Positions 36,814-45,800 of a stretch of 64,000 bases of DNA are shown here, piece after piece. How positions within the stretch are numbered: the stretch's first letter is position 1; every line of letters starts with the position of its first letter. The position numbers and the translations under genes are program-made. Source of the stretch: CAVVST01 sp963750995 (GTDB lineage Bacteria > Acidobacteriota > Vicinamibacteria > Vicinamibacterales > UBA2999). A model generated the notes under the pieces. The model worked only from the letters and a program-made list of their open reading frames with translations, ran no database searches and was not told the DNA's origin. The stretch lies in the NCBI GenBank assembly GCA_963750995.1, contig CAVVST010000006.1, positions 120,498-184,497 on the forward strand. The letters are read 5' to 3'.

Positions 36814-38253
36814 TCAGACCGGGTGTCTGGCCAGCAGGCCGCGCACGACGGTGAGCCACATGATCTTCAGGTCGAGCGTGACCGACCAGTTTTCAATGTA
36901 GTAGAGGTCATATTCGATGCGCTTTTCGAGCGAGGTGTTGCCGCGCCAGCCGTTCACCTGTGCCCAGCCGGTGATCCCGGCCTTCACCTTGTGGCGGAGC
37001 ATGTATTGCGGAATGCGGTGCTTGAACTGCTCGACGAAAAAGGGCCGCTCGGGGCGGGGCCCGACGATCGACATGTCGCCCCTGAGTACGTTCAGGAACT
37101 GCGGCAGCTCGTCGAGATCGAGCTTGCGCAGCCAACGCCCGATCGGGGTCGCGCGCGGGTCGTCTTTCCGGGCCCAGATCGGCCCGGTGGTGTCTTCGGC
37201 GCCGACGTACATCGATCGGAACTTGTAGACGTTGAAGGCCTTGCCGTCGAGGCCCATCCGCTCCTGGCGATAAAACACCGGTCCTGGCGAGGTCAGCTTC
37301 ACCAGCGCGGCGAGGATGCCGAACGGGATGGCCATGACGAGGACCGCGGCGCCGGACAGGATCACGTCGATCACCCGCTTGATCCAGGAATTGAGCCCCT
37401 GCAGCGGCACGTCGTTGACGTTGATGATCGGCAGGCCGTCAAGGTCTTCCAGCCGGGCGCGAAGCGCGATGAACTGGAGCAGATCGGGGACGACCTTCAC
37501 GTCGATGAACTCGCGGCTGGTGATTTCCATCAGGTTGAGGAGCCGCGCGTGCTCCTCGAGCGGCAGCGCCACGTAGAGGTGGTCGACGCGCTCGCGTTGC
37601 GCGATCTCAGCCACTTCGTCCAGGGTGCCGAGCAGCGGCAGGCCGCGGTAGCCGATGTGATCGCCGCCTGCCCGATCGTCGAGGAAGCCAACAACCTGGT
37701 AGCCCAGCTCGCGGTGCTGGAGGATCCGATCGGCGACCATCCGGCCGAGATCGCCGGCCCCGGCGATGAGAATGCGCTTGAGTCCGATGCCGGCGCGCCA
37801 GCGGCGTTCGAGCAGCTCGCGGATCATTTCCCGGGAGCTGTAGGTGAAGGCCACGTTGAGGGCGAGGAACAGGGCCCAGACGATCTGCGACACCTGGTAG
37901 GCGCCACTCGCCCGCGCTCCCTCCGAGGCGTAGTAGGCCTGGACGTAGAGGGTCGAGATCACGCCAAGCACAACGGCCAGGATGCTGCCGATGAGCACGC
38001 CAAAGAAGTCGTCGACACGCGAGCGGCCGCGGCGCAGTCGGTAGATGCCCTGCAGTTGGAAGGCGAGCGGCGTCATCACCGCGATGAACGGCACGACGTT
38101 CAGGTACTGCTCGAGCGGGGGATAGCCGCGTGTCACCGGTATCAGCCCGCTCTCGAACCTGACGACGTACGCCAGCACGAACGCCCAGCTCGCGAAAAGT
38201 GCGTCGGTGACGACGTAAAAGGCGACCAGCAGACGGTTGTAGCGTCTTACCAT
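36814..38253 (-). CDS. Polyprenyl glycosylphosphotransferase (exopolysaccharide priming enzyme)
   Basis: Transfers a sugar 1-phosphate from a UDP-sugar to undecaprenyl phosphate, starting exopolysaccharide synthesis. 479 residues. Four N-terminal membrane segments, then a Rossmann-like domain (LIAGAGDLGRMVADRIL), a fifth membrane segment near 290, and the catalytic C-terminal domain (YRQERMGLDGKAFNVYKFRS, LRKLDLDELPQFLNVLRGDM, SIVGPRPERPFF). WbaP/WcaJ-like; glucose or galactose is the likely sugar. It overlaps the upstream glycosyltransferase by seven bases. Confidence 0.93.
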   Translation of the reverse strand: MVRRYNRLLVAFYVVTDALFASWAFVLAYVVRFESGLIPVTRGYPPLEQYLNVVPFIAVMTPLAFQLQGIYRLRRGRSRVDDFFGVLIGSILAVVLGVISTLYVQAYYASEGARASGAYQVSQIVWALFLALNVAFTYSSREMIRELLERRWRAGIGLKRILIAGAGDLGRMVADRILQHRELGYQVVGFLDDRAGGDHIGYRGLPLLGTLDEVAEIAQRERVDHLYVALPLEEHARLLNLMEITSREFIDVKVVPDLLQFIALRARLEDLDGLPIINVNDVPLQGLNSWIKRVIDVILSGAAVLVMAIPFGILAALVKLTSPGPVFYRQERMGLDGKAFNVYKFRSMYVGAEDTTGPIWARKDDPRATPIGRWLRKLDLDELPQFLNVLRGDMSIVGPRPERPFFVEQFKHRIPQYMLRHKVKAGITGWAQVNGWRGNTSLEKRIEYDLYYIENWSVTLDLKIMWLTVVRGLLARHPV

Positions 38254-39359
38254 CGTGTTCCGGCGGGCGCGGCGATCGTCTCCTCGATCACCGCCCGCAT
38301 GCTCTCCAGGTGCCGTTCACGCGAAAAGCGGGCGGCGCTGCGTGCGATCGCGGCCGCATCGAAGCGCATGCGCGTGACGCGATCGAGCGCGGCGGCGATC
38401 GCCGCCTCCTCCGGTTCCGCGAACAGCACGCCGTTTTCGCCGTCGATCACCGTTTCCACCGCGCCGCCGCGGCCAAGTGCCACCACCGGCCGGCCGCAGG
38501 CGTGCGCTTCGACCGGCACGATACCGAAGTCCTCTTCGCCCGGCAAGAGAACCGCGCGCGCCCGCCTGTATTCGTCGCGCACCTCAGCGTCGGCAAGGTG
38601 GCCGAGGAACGACACGTTCGGGCCGGCCTGGGCTTCGAGCCGCTTCCGGTCCGGGCCGTCGCCGACGATCCGCAGCGACGCGCCAACGCGCTCGCACGCC
38701 GCCATCGCCAGTTCAATCCGCTTGTACGGCACCAGCGCCGACACGATGAGAAAGTGGCTGCCCGGGGAATCGCCGGCGGGATGGAAAAAGGCCGTGTCGA
38801 CCGGCGGATACACGACCGTTGCCACGCGATTATAGTATTGGCGGATCCGCCCCGCAACGTGCTCGGAGTTTGCCGTGAAGCGATGCACCCGCGCCGCCGT
38901 TGCCGCGTCCCAGCGCGCAAGCCGGGCCAGCACCGGGCGATAGATCCAGCGGCTCACCATCGGCCCTGTCCGTGCCGCCCCGAAGTAGGCCTCGAACTGA
39001 TCCCACGCATACCGCATCGGCGAGTGGCAGTAGCACAGGTGCCGTGCCCGCCCGGGCGCGACGACGGCTTTCGCGGCGCAGTGACTGGAGCTGATCACCA
39101 GGTCGTAGGCGTCGAGATCGAACTGCTCGATGGCCATCGGGAAGAGGGGCAGGTACTGCCGGTAGTAGGTCGATGCCATCGGCAGACGCTGCACGAACGA
39201 GGTGCGGATGCGGTGGCGTTCGATGCCGGCCGAGACCGAGCCGCGGCGATGATAGAGCGTAAAGATGTCGGCCTCGGGATAGAGGCCGCAGAGCGCCTCG
39301 AGTACCCGCTCGCCGCCGCGCATGCCCGTGAGCCAGTCGTGGATCAGCGCGGTGCGCAT
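38247..39359 (-). CDS. Glycosyltransferase, GT4 type
   Basis: 370 residues, GT-B fold. N-terminal IHDWLTGMRGGERVLEALC with a glycine-rich acceptor loop, central FLIVSALVPYKRIELAMAAC, and C-terminal donor-site motif EEDFGIVPVEAHACGRPVVA with the conserved glutamates. It adds a sugar to the lipid-linked glycan in the cytoplasm. It overlaps the following gene by seven bases and the preceding one by 16. Confidence 0.92.
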   Translation of the reverse strand: MRTALIHDWLTGMRGGERVLEALCGLYPEADIFTLYHRRGSVSAGIERHRIRTSFVQRLPMASTYYRQYLPLFPMAIEQFDLDAYDLVISSSHCAAKAVVAPGRARHLCYCHSPMRYAWDQFEAYFGAARTGPMVSRWIYRPVLARLARWDAATAARVHRFTANSEHVAGRIRQYYNRVATVVYPPVDTAFFHPAGDSPGSHFLIVSALVPYKRIELAMAACERVGASLRIVGDGPDRKRLEAQAGPNVSFLGHLADAEVRDEYRRARAVLLPGEEDFGIVPVEAHACGRPVVALGRGGAVETVIDGENGVLFAEPEEAAIAAALDRVTRMRFDAAAIARSAARFSRERHLESMRAVIEETIAAPAGTRW

Positions 39360-40459
39360 ACTTCCTGGTACAGCTGGCGCGTGCGCTCGACCGACCGCTC
39401 CCAGGAGAACTCCCGGGCGCGCGCGATGCCCTTGCGGCGCAGTTCCGCCGCCAGCGCCGGATCGGTCAGCACCCGCGCGATCCCGTCGACGATCGATTCC
39501 ACGTTATAGGGATCCACCAGCACCGCGGCATCGCCGGTCACTTCCGGCATCGACGAGACGTTCGAAGTGACGACCGGCGTCCCGCTCGCCATCGCCTCGA
39601 GCGGCGGCAGCCCGAATCCCTCGTAGAGTGACGGGAAGACGAACACCGAGGCCAGCCGGTAGAGGCTCGCCAGCGTTTCGTCCTCGAGGTAACCGAGAAA
39701 CCGGACGTGCTTGTGCAGCTTGTGACTGTGGACGGCGCGTCGCAGCGCCGGCAGCTTCGAGATCTCGTCGCCGATGATCAACAGCTTGAGCTCGTCGAAT
39801 CCGCGGCGCCGCAGCTCCGCGAACGCCTCGATCAGCCGCACCAGGTTCTTGTGCGGCTTGATATTCCCGACATAGAGCAGGAGGGGATGATTCAGCTGGT
39901 AGCGCTCGCGCACCCTTGCAATCGCCTCGTCTGAAGGCGTCATGGCGACACGTTCCTCGATGGCGTTGTAGACGACGACGACTTTCTCCGAGGGCACGTT
40001 GAAGAAATGGATGATGTCGCGCTTGGACGCTTCCGACACGGTGAGGATCCGGTGCGCCTGGTGCGCGGCGCTCCACATCGACGCCCGCGCGTAAACGTAG
40101 GCGGCCCGGTTCCGGAGGTACTGTGGAAACATCATGTGAATGCAGTCGTGGATCGTCACCACCGACCGGCAGCGCGTCGCCGGCGGCAGCACGTAGTGCG
40201 GGGCGTGGAACACGTCGGGCCGTTCGCGATGCAGCACCCACGGCACATGGATCTGCTCACGGATCGAATAGTTCGGCGACGGCTCGAGTACCGTTCGAAA
40301 ATTGGGCCCGAGCAGCGACGCGACGCCAAGGTCCGGTTCCTGGCACAGCAGAACGTACTCGCTGTCGCGATCGATCCGCGCTAGGTGCCGCAGCAGATTG
40401 CGGATGTAAGTCCCGATGCCGAAGTCATGCAGCTTGCGCGCATCGATGGCCACTCTCAT
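39344..40459 (-). CDS. Glycosyltransferase, GT4 type
   Basis: 371 residues, GT-B fold. MRVAIDARKLHDFGIGTYIR at the start, LLYVGNIKPHKNLVRLIEAF in the middle, and YEGFGLPPLEAMASGTPVV as donor-site motif with two glutamates. It is similar in design to the genes at 46625 and 47668 and may come from the same duplication. A TATAAT sequence on this strand at 40468-40473 lies eight bases before the ATG, suggesting that it begins a leaderless transcript for the three-gene run ending at 36814. Confidence 0.93.
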   Translation of the reverse strand: MRVAIDARKLHDFGIGTYIRNLLRHLARIDRDSEYVLLCQEPDLGVASLLGPNFRTVLEPSPNYSIREQIHVPWVLHRERPDVFHAPHYVLPPATRCRSVVTIHDCIHMMFPQYLRNRAAYVYARASMWSAAHQAHRILTVSEASKRDIIHFFNVPSEKVVVVYNAIEERVAMTPSDEAIARVRERYQLNHPLLLYVGNIKPHKNLVRLIEAFAELRRRGFDELKLLIIGDEISKLPALRRAVHSHKLHKHVRFLGYLEDETLASLYRLASVFVFPSLYEGFGLPPLEAMASGTPVVTSNVSSMPEVTGDAAVLVDPYNVESIVDGIARVLTDPALAAELRRKGIARAREFSWERSVERTRQLYQEVCAPR

Positions 40460-40467
40460 CCGCGAGC

Positions 40468-40473
40468 ATTATA
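40468..40473 (-). promoter_or_regulatory. -10 box directly before a glycosyltransferase start
   Basis: TATAAT on the minus strand, eight bases from the ATG at 40459. This is the same spacing as at 13152 and 61672 and is compatible with a leaderless mRNA. No clear -35 box is seen. Confidence 0.45.
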
Positions 40474-40633
40474 TCGGTGCGAACCGTCTGTCGCTGGTCA
40501 GTGCAAACCGACTTCGCCGGTGGGTTCGAACGCTTTGCGCTCTTCGGTGCGAATTTCGATCCTCGCACCGCCGACCGTCAGCGCGATCGCACCGACGATC
40601 GTGAGGGAGACCAGCGGCCGGAAGGTCGCGCCG

Positions 40634-41062
40634 TTACCGTCGATCGGCGGGGTCGCGGCCGTCCACGGGCGCGCCGGTCCCGGAGGACCCGAGAAACAGC
40701 CTGCGACCGTCAGCGAAGGTCACGTCCCGTCCGTTGCCTTTTCGTGAGCCGTCCTTCGCCTGGAAGCCTTCGACGACGATCTCGATGCCGGTCGGGAGGG
40801 AATTCCGGTTGAAGCCGCGCCTGAACAAGGCGTTGGGCGGGCCGCCCTCAATCGCCCAGCGCTCGACGGTGCCGTTCGGCCGCTTGACGTCGATGTGGAT
40901 CCAGGTGTGCGGATTGATCCATTCCATCTTCGTGACGGTTCCCTTGAGCTTGATCGGCTTGCTGGAGTCGAACTCCGCTGCAAACGCATGATGCGCGGAG
41001 ACGGGCGCCGTCGTCGTCAGCACGCCGAACGCAGCACACAACGCGATCAGGTGAATGCGCAC
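40634..41062 (-). CDS. DUF6152-type secreted protein
   Basis: 142 residues. Signal peptide MRIHLIALCAAFGVLTTTAPVSAHHAF, which runs into the HHAFAAEF motif. Then KLKGTVTKMEWINPHTWIHI and ALFRRGFNRNSLPTGIEIVV, ending LFLGSSGTGAPVDGRD. Matches the DUF6152 pattern as I know it: a small periplasmic OB-like domain of unknown function. It lies at the end of a set with two larger secreted paralogs (41072 and 42136), an association I recall from Acidobacteriota. Confidence 0.82.
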   Translation of the reverse strand: MRIHLIALCAAFGVLTTTAPVSAHHAFAAEFDSSKPIKLKGTVTKMEWINPHTWIHIDVKRPNGTVERWAIEGGPPNALFRRGFNRNSLPTGIEIVVEGFQAKDGSRKGNGRDVTFADGRRLFLGSSGTGAPVDGRDPADRR

Positions 41063-41071
41063 AGACCTACC

Positions 41072-42123
41072 TCACTTCGACGAGGCCCGCCGCTTCGCCG
41101 CGTCGGCGCGGCCGCCGCTGAGAAGGTTGGGCATCGCCTGGTTTCCCTCGTGACATGCGTATCGTAGATCCGCGTGTCGTCGGCAAGCCTCGTGATCGGA
41201 ATCGACGCCGTCCAGGGCCTCGAAAATGTCGCCGGATCCTCCACGGTGATTTTGTATTCGATCGTATCCGCGGTGACTCGCGTGAACCGTTCGACGAGAT
41301 GCAGGGTTTCGGTAGGCCGCGTCCAGATGTTCGCCCACTCGTAATTGGCCCGGTCGAGGAAGTTCGTGGTGTCGACAACGAGTGTATCGGCCTCCCAGCG
41401 TCCGACAGCATCCCCGAACCACTGGCGGATGGTGCCGTGCGGGCGTTCGTCCACCGGGATGATGCGGCGGTCGCGGTACTCCTCGTGAAGAATCGTGACG
41501 TAGCCGGGGCTCTGCACGATCATGTTGTGACCGCCGTTCGGGCCTTGCCACATCAGCGCCGTCACGCCGTCGGTCAGGCAGCGTTCCCCGGTGTCCGGAT
41601 CCAGGTACGACTCGTACGGGCCAACGCCGTATCGTACAGCCGAGCGCGCTTCCGCCTTCCGCGCATCTGGCGTGTAGGGCAGCAGTCCGTCGCGCGGATC
41701 CACGATCAGCGATGTCTGCTTGACGATCCGCCTCGGCCGTCCGTGGTCCTGCCAGAAGCTGTTGTACTCGTTCCCGCGAATAGGTGATTCAGCGATGGAG
41801 CGGCGGCCCACCGCTTCGCCCTCGAGGCCTGACAGCCTGTTCGCCTGCTGCTCCTGTTCCTGTTGTTCCTTCTGATCGACTTCCTCATCGGTCAGGAGTT
41901 CCCGTCCCTTGAGCTCGGCCGGACGCTCGAAGGCAATCGCCGATTCGTACCTCCAGACGCCCTGCAAATCCGGATCGCCCCATGCGGTCCGCGGCCGGGT
42001 CCAGACACCAGCATCGGATGTCCCCTCCGTCGTGGACTGCCCACTCGCGCCGCAGCCCGACGCAAGCGCAGCGATCGTGCTGGCCGCCGCCAGCGTCACG
42101 AGGACCAGATATCGGTAACTCAT
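41072..42123 (-). CDS. Secreted lipoprotein of an unnamed acidobacterial family (frameshifted at the end)
   Basis: About 350 residues. Lipoprotein signal with lipobox AALASGC near residue 24. Then AWGDPDLQGVWRYESAIAFE, DPDTGERCLTDGV, QSPGYVTILHEEYRDRRIIP, GRWEADTLVVDTTNFLDR, LHLVERFTRVTADTIEYKI and, after a frame change near 41160, YACHEGNQAMPNLLSG. A Glu/Gln-rich stretch at about 85-95 looks like a coiled coil. It is paralogous to the next gene (shared GRW-x-TLVVD, H-x-VER-x-TRV, and EY-x-C-x-E). Function unknown. Confidence 0.8.
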
Positions 42124-42135
42124 GTCACCGCTCCA

Positions 42136-43056
42136 TCACCGGTTCACTTGCCCGGTCGCGGGGTCGACGAGCCCTTGATGTCCATACATCAGCTGCTCGA
42201 CGAACTCCGTGCACTTGTATTCGAGGATCTGCTTGCCCGGCTCGTTTCGCCGGTACAGCGGCATCTGGATCTTCCACGGTCGGGTGAACACCTTCGGGTC
42301 GTCGATCGTGGCCTCGTACATGAGGTGGTACGGACTGACGCGAGTATACCGCTCGACGACGTGCAGGGCGTCACTGTGGAAGTTTCCCGCCCGGTCGAAC
42401 CACGTCTGGTCGTTGAAGTCGGTGACGTCGACGACGAGCGTCTCGCCGTCCCAGCGCCCGCGCGACAGACCCATCCACGTCGCCGTGGGATTGTCCTCGA
42501 CGGCGTTCATGTGAATCGTCCGCGACGTCCCCGCGAATTCGTAGGCGATCACGATTTTATCCACGCCCTGCAGGATCTGGAATGGATAGGGCATATAGGT
42601 GGCGCGCGGCACACCGGGCATGAAGCACTTGATCTCCGGATCGCGCTCCAGCCAGTGCTCGGCGTTCTCCTTCTTCTGCGCCTCCGCCCATGGCTGGTAG
42701 GGGATGTCATTCCCCTCGACGACGCCTTCACCGGCGGGAACCCCGCCCGCCGCGCCGAGTGCACGCACGGCGGGCGCGGGAAGCTCCACCGGTGTGGCCC
42801 GGTTGAGCCCCGGGACACCCGTGCGCGGGCGTGCGGGGATGAGCGCCTGTGCGGGCCGTGCGGGATGGGCCTGCAGGTCGTAGTGGGCCGTGTTGACGGC
42901 CTGCCAGATTCCGTTCAGATCCGTCCGGCCGCCGGACATCCGCGGTGCCTGATAGGGCTCGGTCTGACCGGCGACGGGTGGACTCCGCAACCACAGGAGG
43001 GCGGCCACCACCGCAACGGCAGTCACGATCGCCGCTGTGCCGAGTCCCATTCGCAT
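42136..43056 (-). CDS. Secreted protein, paralog of the 41072 gene
   Basis: 306 residues, N-terminal signal or anchor MRMGLGTAAIVTAVAVVAAL. It shares RTDLNGIWQAVNTAHYDL, FMPGVPRATYMPYPFQI, GRWDGETLVVDVTDFND, HVVERYTRVSPYHLMYEA and ILEYKCTEFVEQLMYG with its neighbour's layout. It is first of the three minus-strand genes ending with the DUF6152 protein, and divergent from the SGNH hydrolase across a 93-base spacer. It probably acts outside the cytoplasm; no enzyme family is recognised. Confidence 0.8.
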   Translation of the reverse strand: MRMGLGTAAIVTAVAVVAALLWLRSPPVAGQTEPYQAPRMSGGRTDLNGIWQAVNTAHYDLQAHPARPAQALIPARPRTGVPGLNRATPVELPAPAVRALGAAGGVPAGEGVVEGNDIPYQPWAEAQKKENAEHWLERDPEIKCFMPGVPRATYMPYPFQILQGVDKIVIAYEFAGTSRTIHMNAVEDNPTATWMGLSRGRWDGETLVVDVTDFNDQTWFDRAGNFHSDALHVVERYTRVSPYHLMYEATIDDPKVFTRPWKIQMPLYRRNEPGKQILEYKCTEFVEQLMYGHQGLVDPATGQVNR

Positions 43057-43149
43057 ATCGCGGCTCCTTTTCGAGGTTCGAGATTATGGGGCCGTTCGTC
43101 TCTCGCGCGCAATGACTCGGGTGGCAGCGGTTGTCATACACTGCGCCGC

Positions 43150-44400
43150 ATGACGAACGCATCCTGGCCTGTAAAAATCGTCCTCGTTGCCGCCCTGGCG
43201 CTGCTGCTGGAATCCGGGACGACAGCGCGTCAGCAGCCGCCGGCGGCCGCTCGATGGATTGCCGCCTGGGGGACGTCGCAGCAGAGCATCGGTCCGGACG
43301 CCGTGACGAATACCACGGTGCGTATGATCGCGAGGATCACGGCATCGGGCGAGGCAGTGCGCATCCGGCTGGACAACACCTTCGGCACCGCACCGCTGAC
43401 GGTGGGGAAGGTCTATGTGGGACAGCGGACTCAGGGTGCGGCGCTCGCCGCCGGGACGAACCGGCAAGTCTTCTTCAATACCTCCGCGTCTGTCATCGTT
43501 CCACCCCGCGGCAGTGTCACGAGCGATCCCGTGTCGATGCACGTGCTGGCGCAACAGGACCTTGCGGTCACGCTGTATATCCCTGACGCCGACGTGCGGC
43601 CCAGCCAGCATGGCGCCGCCCAGGTGACGTCCTATGTGGCGGCCAATGGAGCGGGAGATGTGTCGGCCGAGGAAGCGGCAACGCCATTCACCGGCACTAC
43701 GACGTCGATGTGGTGGCTGAAGGCCATCGATGTCTCCACGTCTTCCTCCACGGGCGCGATCGTCGCGTTCGGGGATTCCATCACCGACGGCACGTGCACC
43801 ACCGTGGATGCGCACGACCGGTGGGAGGACCTCCTCGCCGTGCGCCTTGCCCTCGACGCCGCGAATCTCGGCCGCCGCGACGCGCACAAAGCGATCATCA
43901 ACGAGGGCATTGGCGGCAACACCGTCACGGGAGAGAAGCTCCAACCGCCGCCCGACAGCCCACCGGGCATTGAGCGCCTCGATCGCGATGTGCTGAGCCA
44001 CAGCGGAGTCACGCACGTCATCGTGTTCATGGGCACCAATGACATTCGTCGCGAGGCGTCGGCTGCGCAGCTCATTGCAGGGATCGAGGGTATCGCCGCG
44101 CGGGTGAAGGCGCGCGGGCTCAAGATCATCGGCGCGACGATTATCCCTCGGCACAATCGCGCGGCCGCCGAGAACAACACAGGCTGGAACGACGCGAAGA
44201 CGCGCATCCGCCAGGAAGTCAATCACTGGATGCGTACACGGGCGCCATTCGATGCCGTGATCGACTTCGACCAGACGGTTCAGGATCCGCGGAACGCCGA
44301 TCTGATCAATCCGCCTTTCAACTGCGGAGACGGCATTCATCCGAGCCCGCGTGGCTACTACGAAATGGGCGCAGCGGTGGGACTCGATCTGTTTCGGTGA
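43150..44400 (+). CDS. Secreted SGNH/GDSL-family hydrolase
   Basis: 416 residues with a signal peptide (about 8-26). The hydrolase core shows block I GDSITDG (nucleophile S210), block II NEGIGGNTV (oxyanion-hole glycine), block III GTNDI (N297), and block V DGIHPS (D394, H397). The N-terminal 190 residues form a beta-rich domain with RWIAAWGTSQQSIGPD, as in secreted plant-polysaccharide or lipid esterases. A TACACT -10-like box at 43137-43142 is seven bases before the ATG. Probably an extracellular esterase; substrate unknown. Confidence 0.92.
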   Translation: MTNASWPVKIVLVAALALLLESGTTARQQPPAAARWIAAWGTSQQSIGPDAVTNTTVRMIARITASGEAVRIRLDNTFGTAPLTVGKVYVGQRTQGAALAAGTNRQVFFNTSASVIVPPRGSVTSDPVSMHVLAQQDLAVTLYIPDADVRPSQHGAAQVTSYVAANGAGDVSAEEAATPFTGTTTSMWWLKAIDVSTSSSTGAIVAFGDSITDGTCTTVDAHDRWEDLLAVRLALDAANLGRRDAHKAIINEGIGGNTVTGEKLQPPPDSPPGIERLDRDVLSHSGVTHVIVFMGTNDIRREASAAQLIAGIEGIAARVKARGLKIIGATIIPRHNRAAAENNTGWNDAKTRIRQEVNHWMRTRAPFDAVIDFDQTVQDPRNADLINPPFNCGDGIHPSPRGYYEMGAAVGLDLFR

Positions 44401-44438
44401 GTGGGTGCCGGCGATTCGCGCCGACTATCGACCGAACC

Positions 44439-45800
44439 TCACCACCCGCCCCATTCCATCCTGTATTGGCGTCGGATGTCGCGCATGACGCCGGGGTAGA
44501 CGCCTTGACGGCGCGCGGCTTCGGCGGCCTGTGTCATCTCGTTGCGCACGAGACCGCTGTTGTTCTCCAGTATCTTGAACCAGCTCTCGCAGTCGTAGGC
44601 AGACGACAACTGGATCTGCACGCCCTTGGGCTCGTAGAGCGCAAACCACTCGCGATCGCCGGCGCGGGCGGCGCGGGCGACACAGCTTCGCGCTGATCGG
44701 TGCCACAGGTCGTCGAGTTGATCGCCGCGGCGCGAGACGCGCTCGACGACGGCACGGTACGCGGTGGTTCCCTGATCGCGCATGTCCTCGCTCGCCGACG
44801 AGCCGGTCATCATCCGGTTGAGCCCCTGCAGCGGGGTCGCAGTCGCCGTCGTCGCCCGCCCGCTTAGCAGCTGCGACGCATGATCGATCGCGACCGCGAA
44901 CGCCAGCCCTTCGCCGGTGGCGCTACCGATCTTCATCGAGTTCACGCCGATGACGACGCCGTTGCGATCGACCAGCGGGCCGCCGCTGTTGCCTGGATTG
45001 ATCGCCGCATCCGTCTGGACGAGCATCACCGTACCCGTGTCCCGTACCGCGCTGACGATGCCGCGCGTCACGGTGTTCGGGAGCACGCCGAGCGCCGATC
45101 CGATCGCGATGACCTCCTGGCCGGCCCGGATGCCTTTCGCGGATCCGAGGCGCAGCGTGGGCTGCGCCGGGTCGGGTCCATAAACCTGCAGTACCGCGAG
45201 ATCGGTGCTCGGCGATGAGTTCGTGACTCGCGCCTGGTAGCGCTTGCTGCCGACGTTGAGCTGCACCGACGTTTCGCTGCCCACGACATGCTGATTCGTC
45301 AGGACGATGTCACGCTGGACGAAGAAGCCGGTCCCCCGGCCCCGGCCCGCCTGGATAGAGGCGACGGCCGGAAGCGCGCGCGCCACCATGTCTTCGAGTG
45401 AGGATGAGGGTGAAGTGGCGACAGGGTCTGGCAAGGCGACGGCGTCCAGGGTGGTCTCGGCGGGAAAATTCAGCTCGGCATCCGACAACGAAGGCTGGCC
45501 GTCGTCGGACGGTTCAGGCGCGGCTGGCGTAGCTGGTTCAGCGGGGACCGTCGCGACGGCCTGCTCGGGAGGTGCGTCTTTCAGCCACCACAGCATCCCG
45601 GCCGCGACAGCGAGCCCGAGAAACACGCCCAGCAGGAGCGGGCTCGGACCGCGACTGACCGGCTCGGGTGACGGGTCCGGAACGGCCGCCGCGGGCGGCG
45701 CTGCCGCAGGCCGTGCGAATCCGCACCGGCAGGCCTCAAATTTTCGAGGAATCCGGCGGCTGCACGACGGGCAATGCCACACATAACTAGAAGTGCTCAT
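44439..45800 (-). CDS. Membrane-anchored trypsin-like protease with N-terminal zinc ribbon
   Basis: 453 residues. Cytoplasmic zinc-ribbon-like N-terminus (C10, C13, C24, C26), Pro/Ala linker, one membrane segment at about 54-73, a second acidic linker, then a DegP-like S1C protease domain with the triad H171 (TNQHVV), D200 (STDLAVL) and S272 (GNSGGPL). No PDZ domain follows; instead there is a helical C-terminal region of about 130 residues. The domain order suggests that a cytoplasmic signal is coupled to periplasmic proteolysis. Its stop is in the spacer opposite the SGNH gene. Confidence 0.87.
   Translation of the reverse strand: MSTSSYVWHCPSCSRRIPRKFEACRCGFARPAAAPPAAAVPDPSPEPVSRGPSPLLLGVFLGLAVAAGMLWWLKDAPPEQAVATVPAEPATPAAPEPSDDGQPSLSDAELNFPAETTLDAVALPDPVATSPSSSLEDMVARALPAVASIQAGRGRGTGFFVQRDIVLTNQHVVGSETSVQLNVGSKRYQARVTNSSPSTDLAVLQVYGPDPAQPTLRLGSAKGIRAGQEVIAIGSALGVLPNTVTRGIVSAVRDTGTVMLVQTDAAINPGNSGGPLVDRNGVVIGVNSMKIGSATGEGLAFAVAIDHASQLLSGRATTATATPLQGLNRMMTGSSASEDMRDQGTTAYRAVVERVSRRGDQLDDLWHRSARSCVARAARAGDREWFALYEPKGVQIQLSSAYDCESWFKILENNSGLVRNEMTQAAEAARRQGVYPGVMRDIRRQYRMEWGGW

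Noticed and set aside
36796..38835. 679-residue open frame on the plus strand opposite the glycosylphosphotransferase and glycosyltransferase genes
   Set aside because: It is an antisense shadow. The minus strand carries complete recognised proteins, while this one is rich in Arg, Asp and His with no domain.
41863..43149. Long plus-strand extension upstream of the SGNH hydrolase
   Set aside because: It runs antisense to the 42136-43056 gene and part of the 41072-42123 gene. The hydrolase signal peptide begins at 43150, so that ATG is the start.
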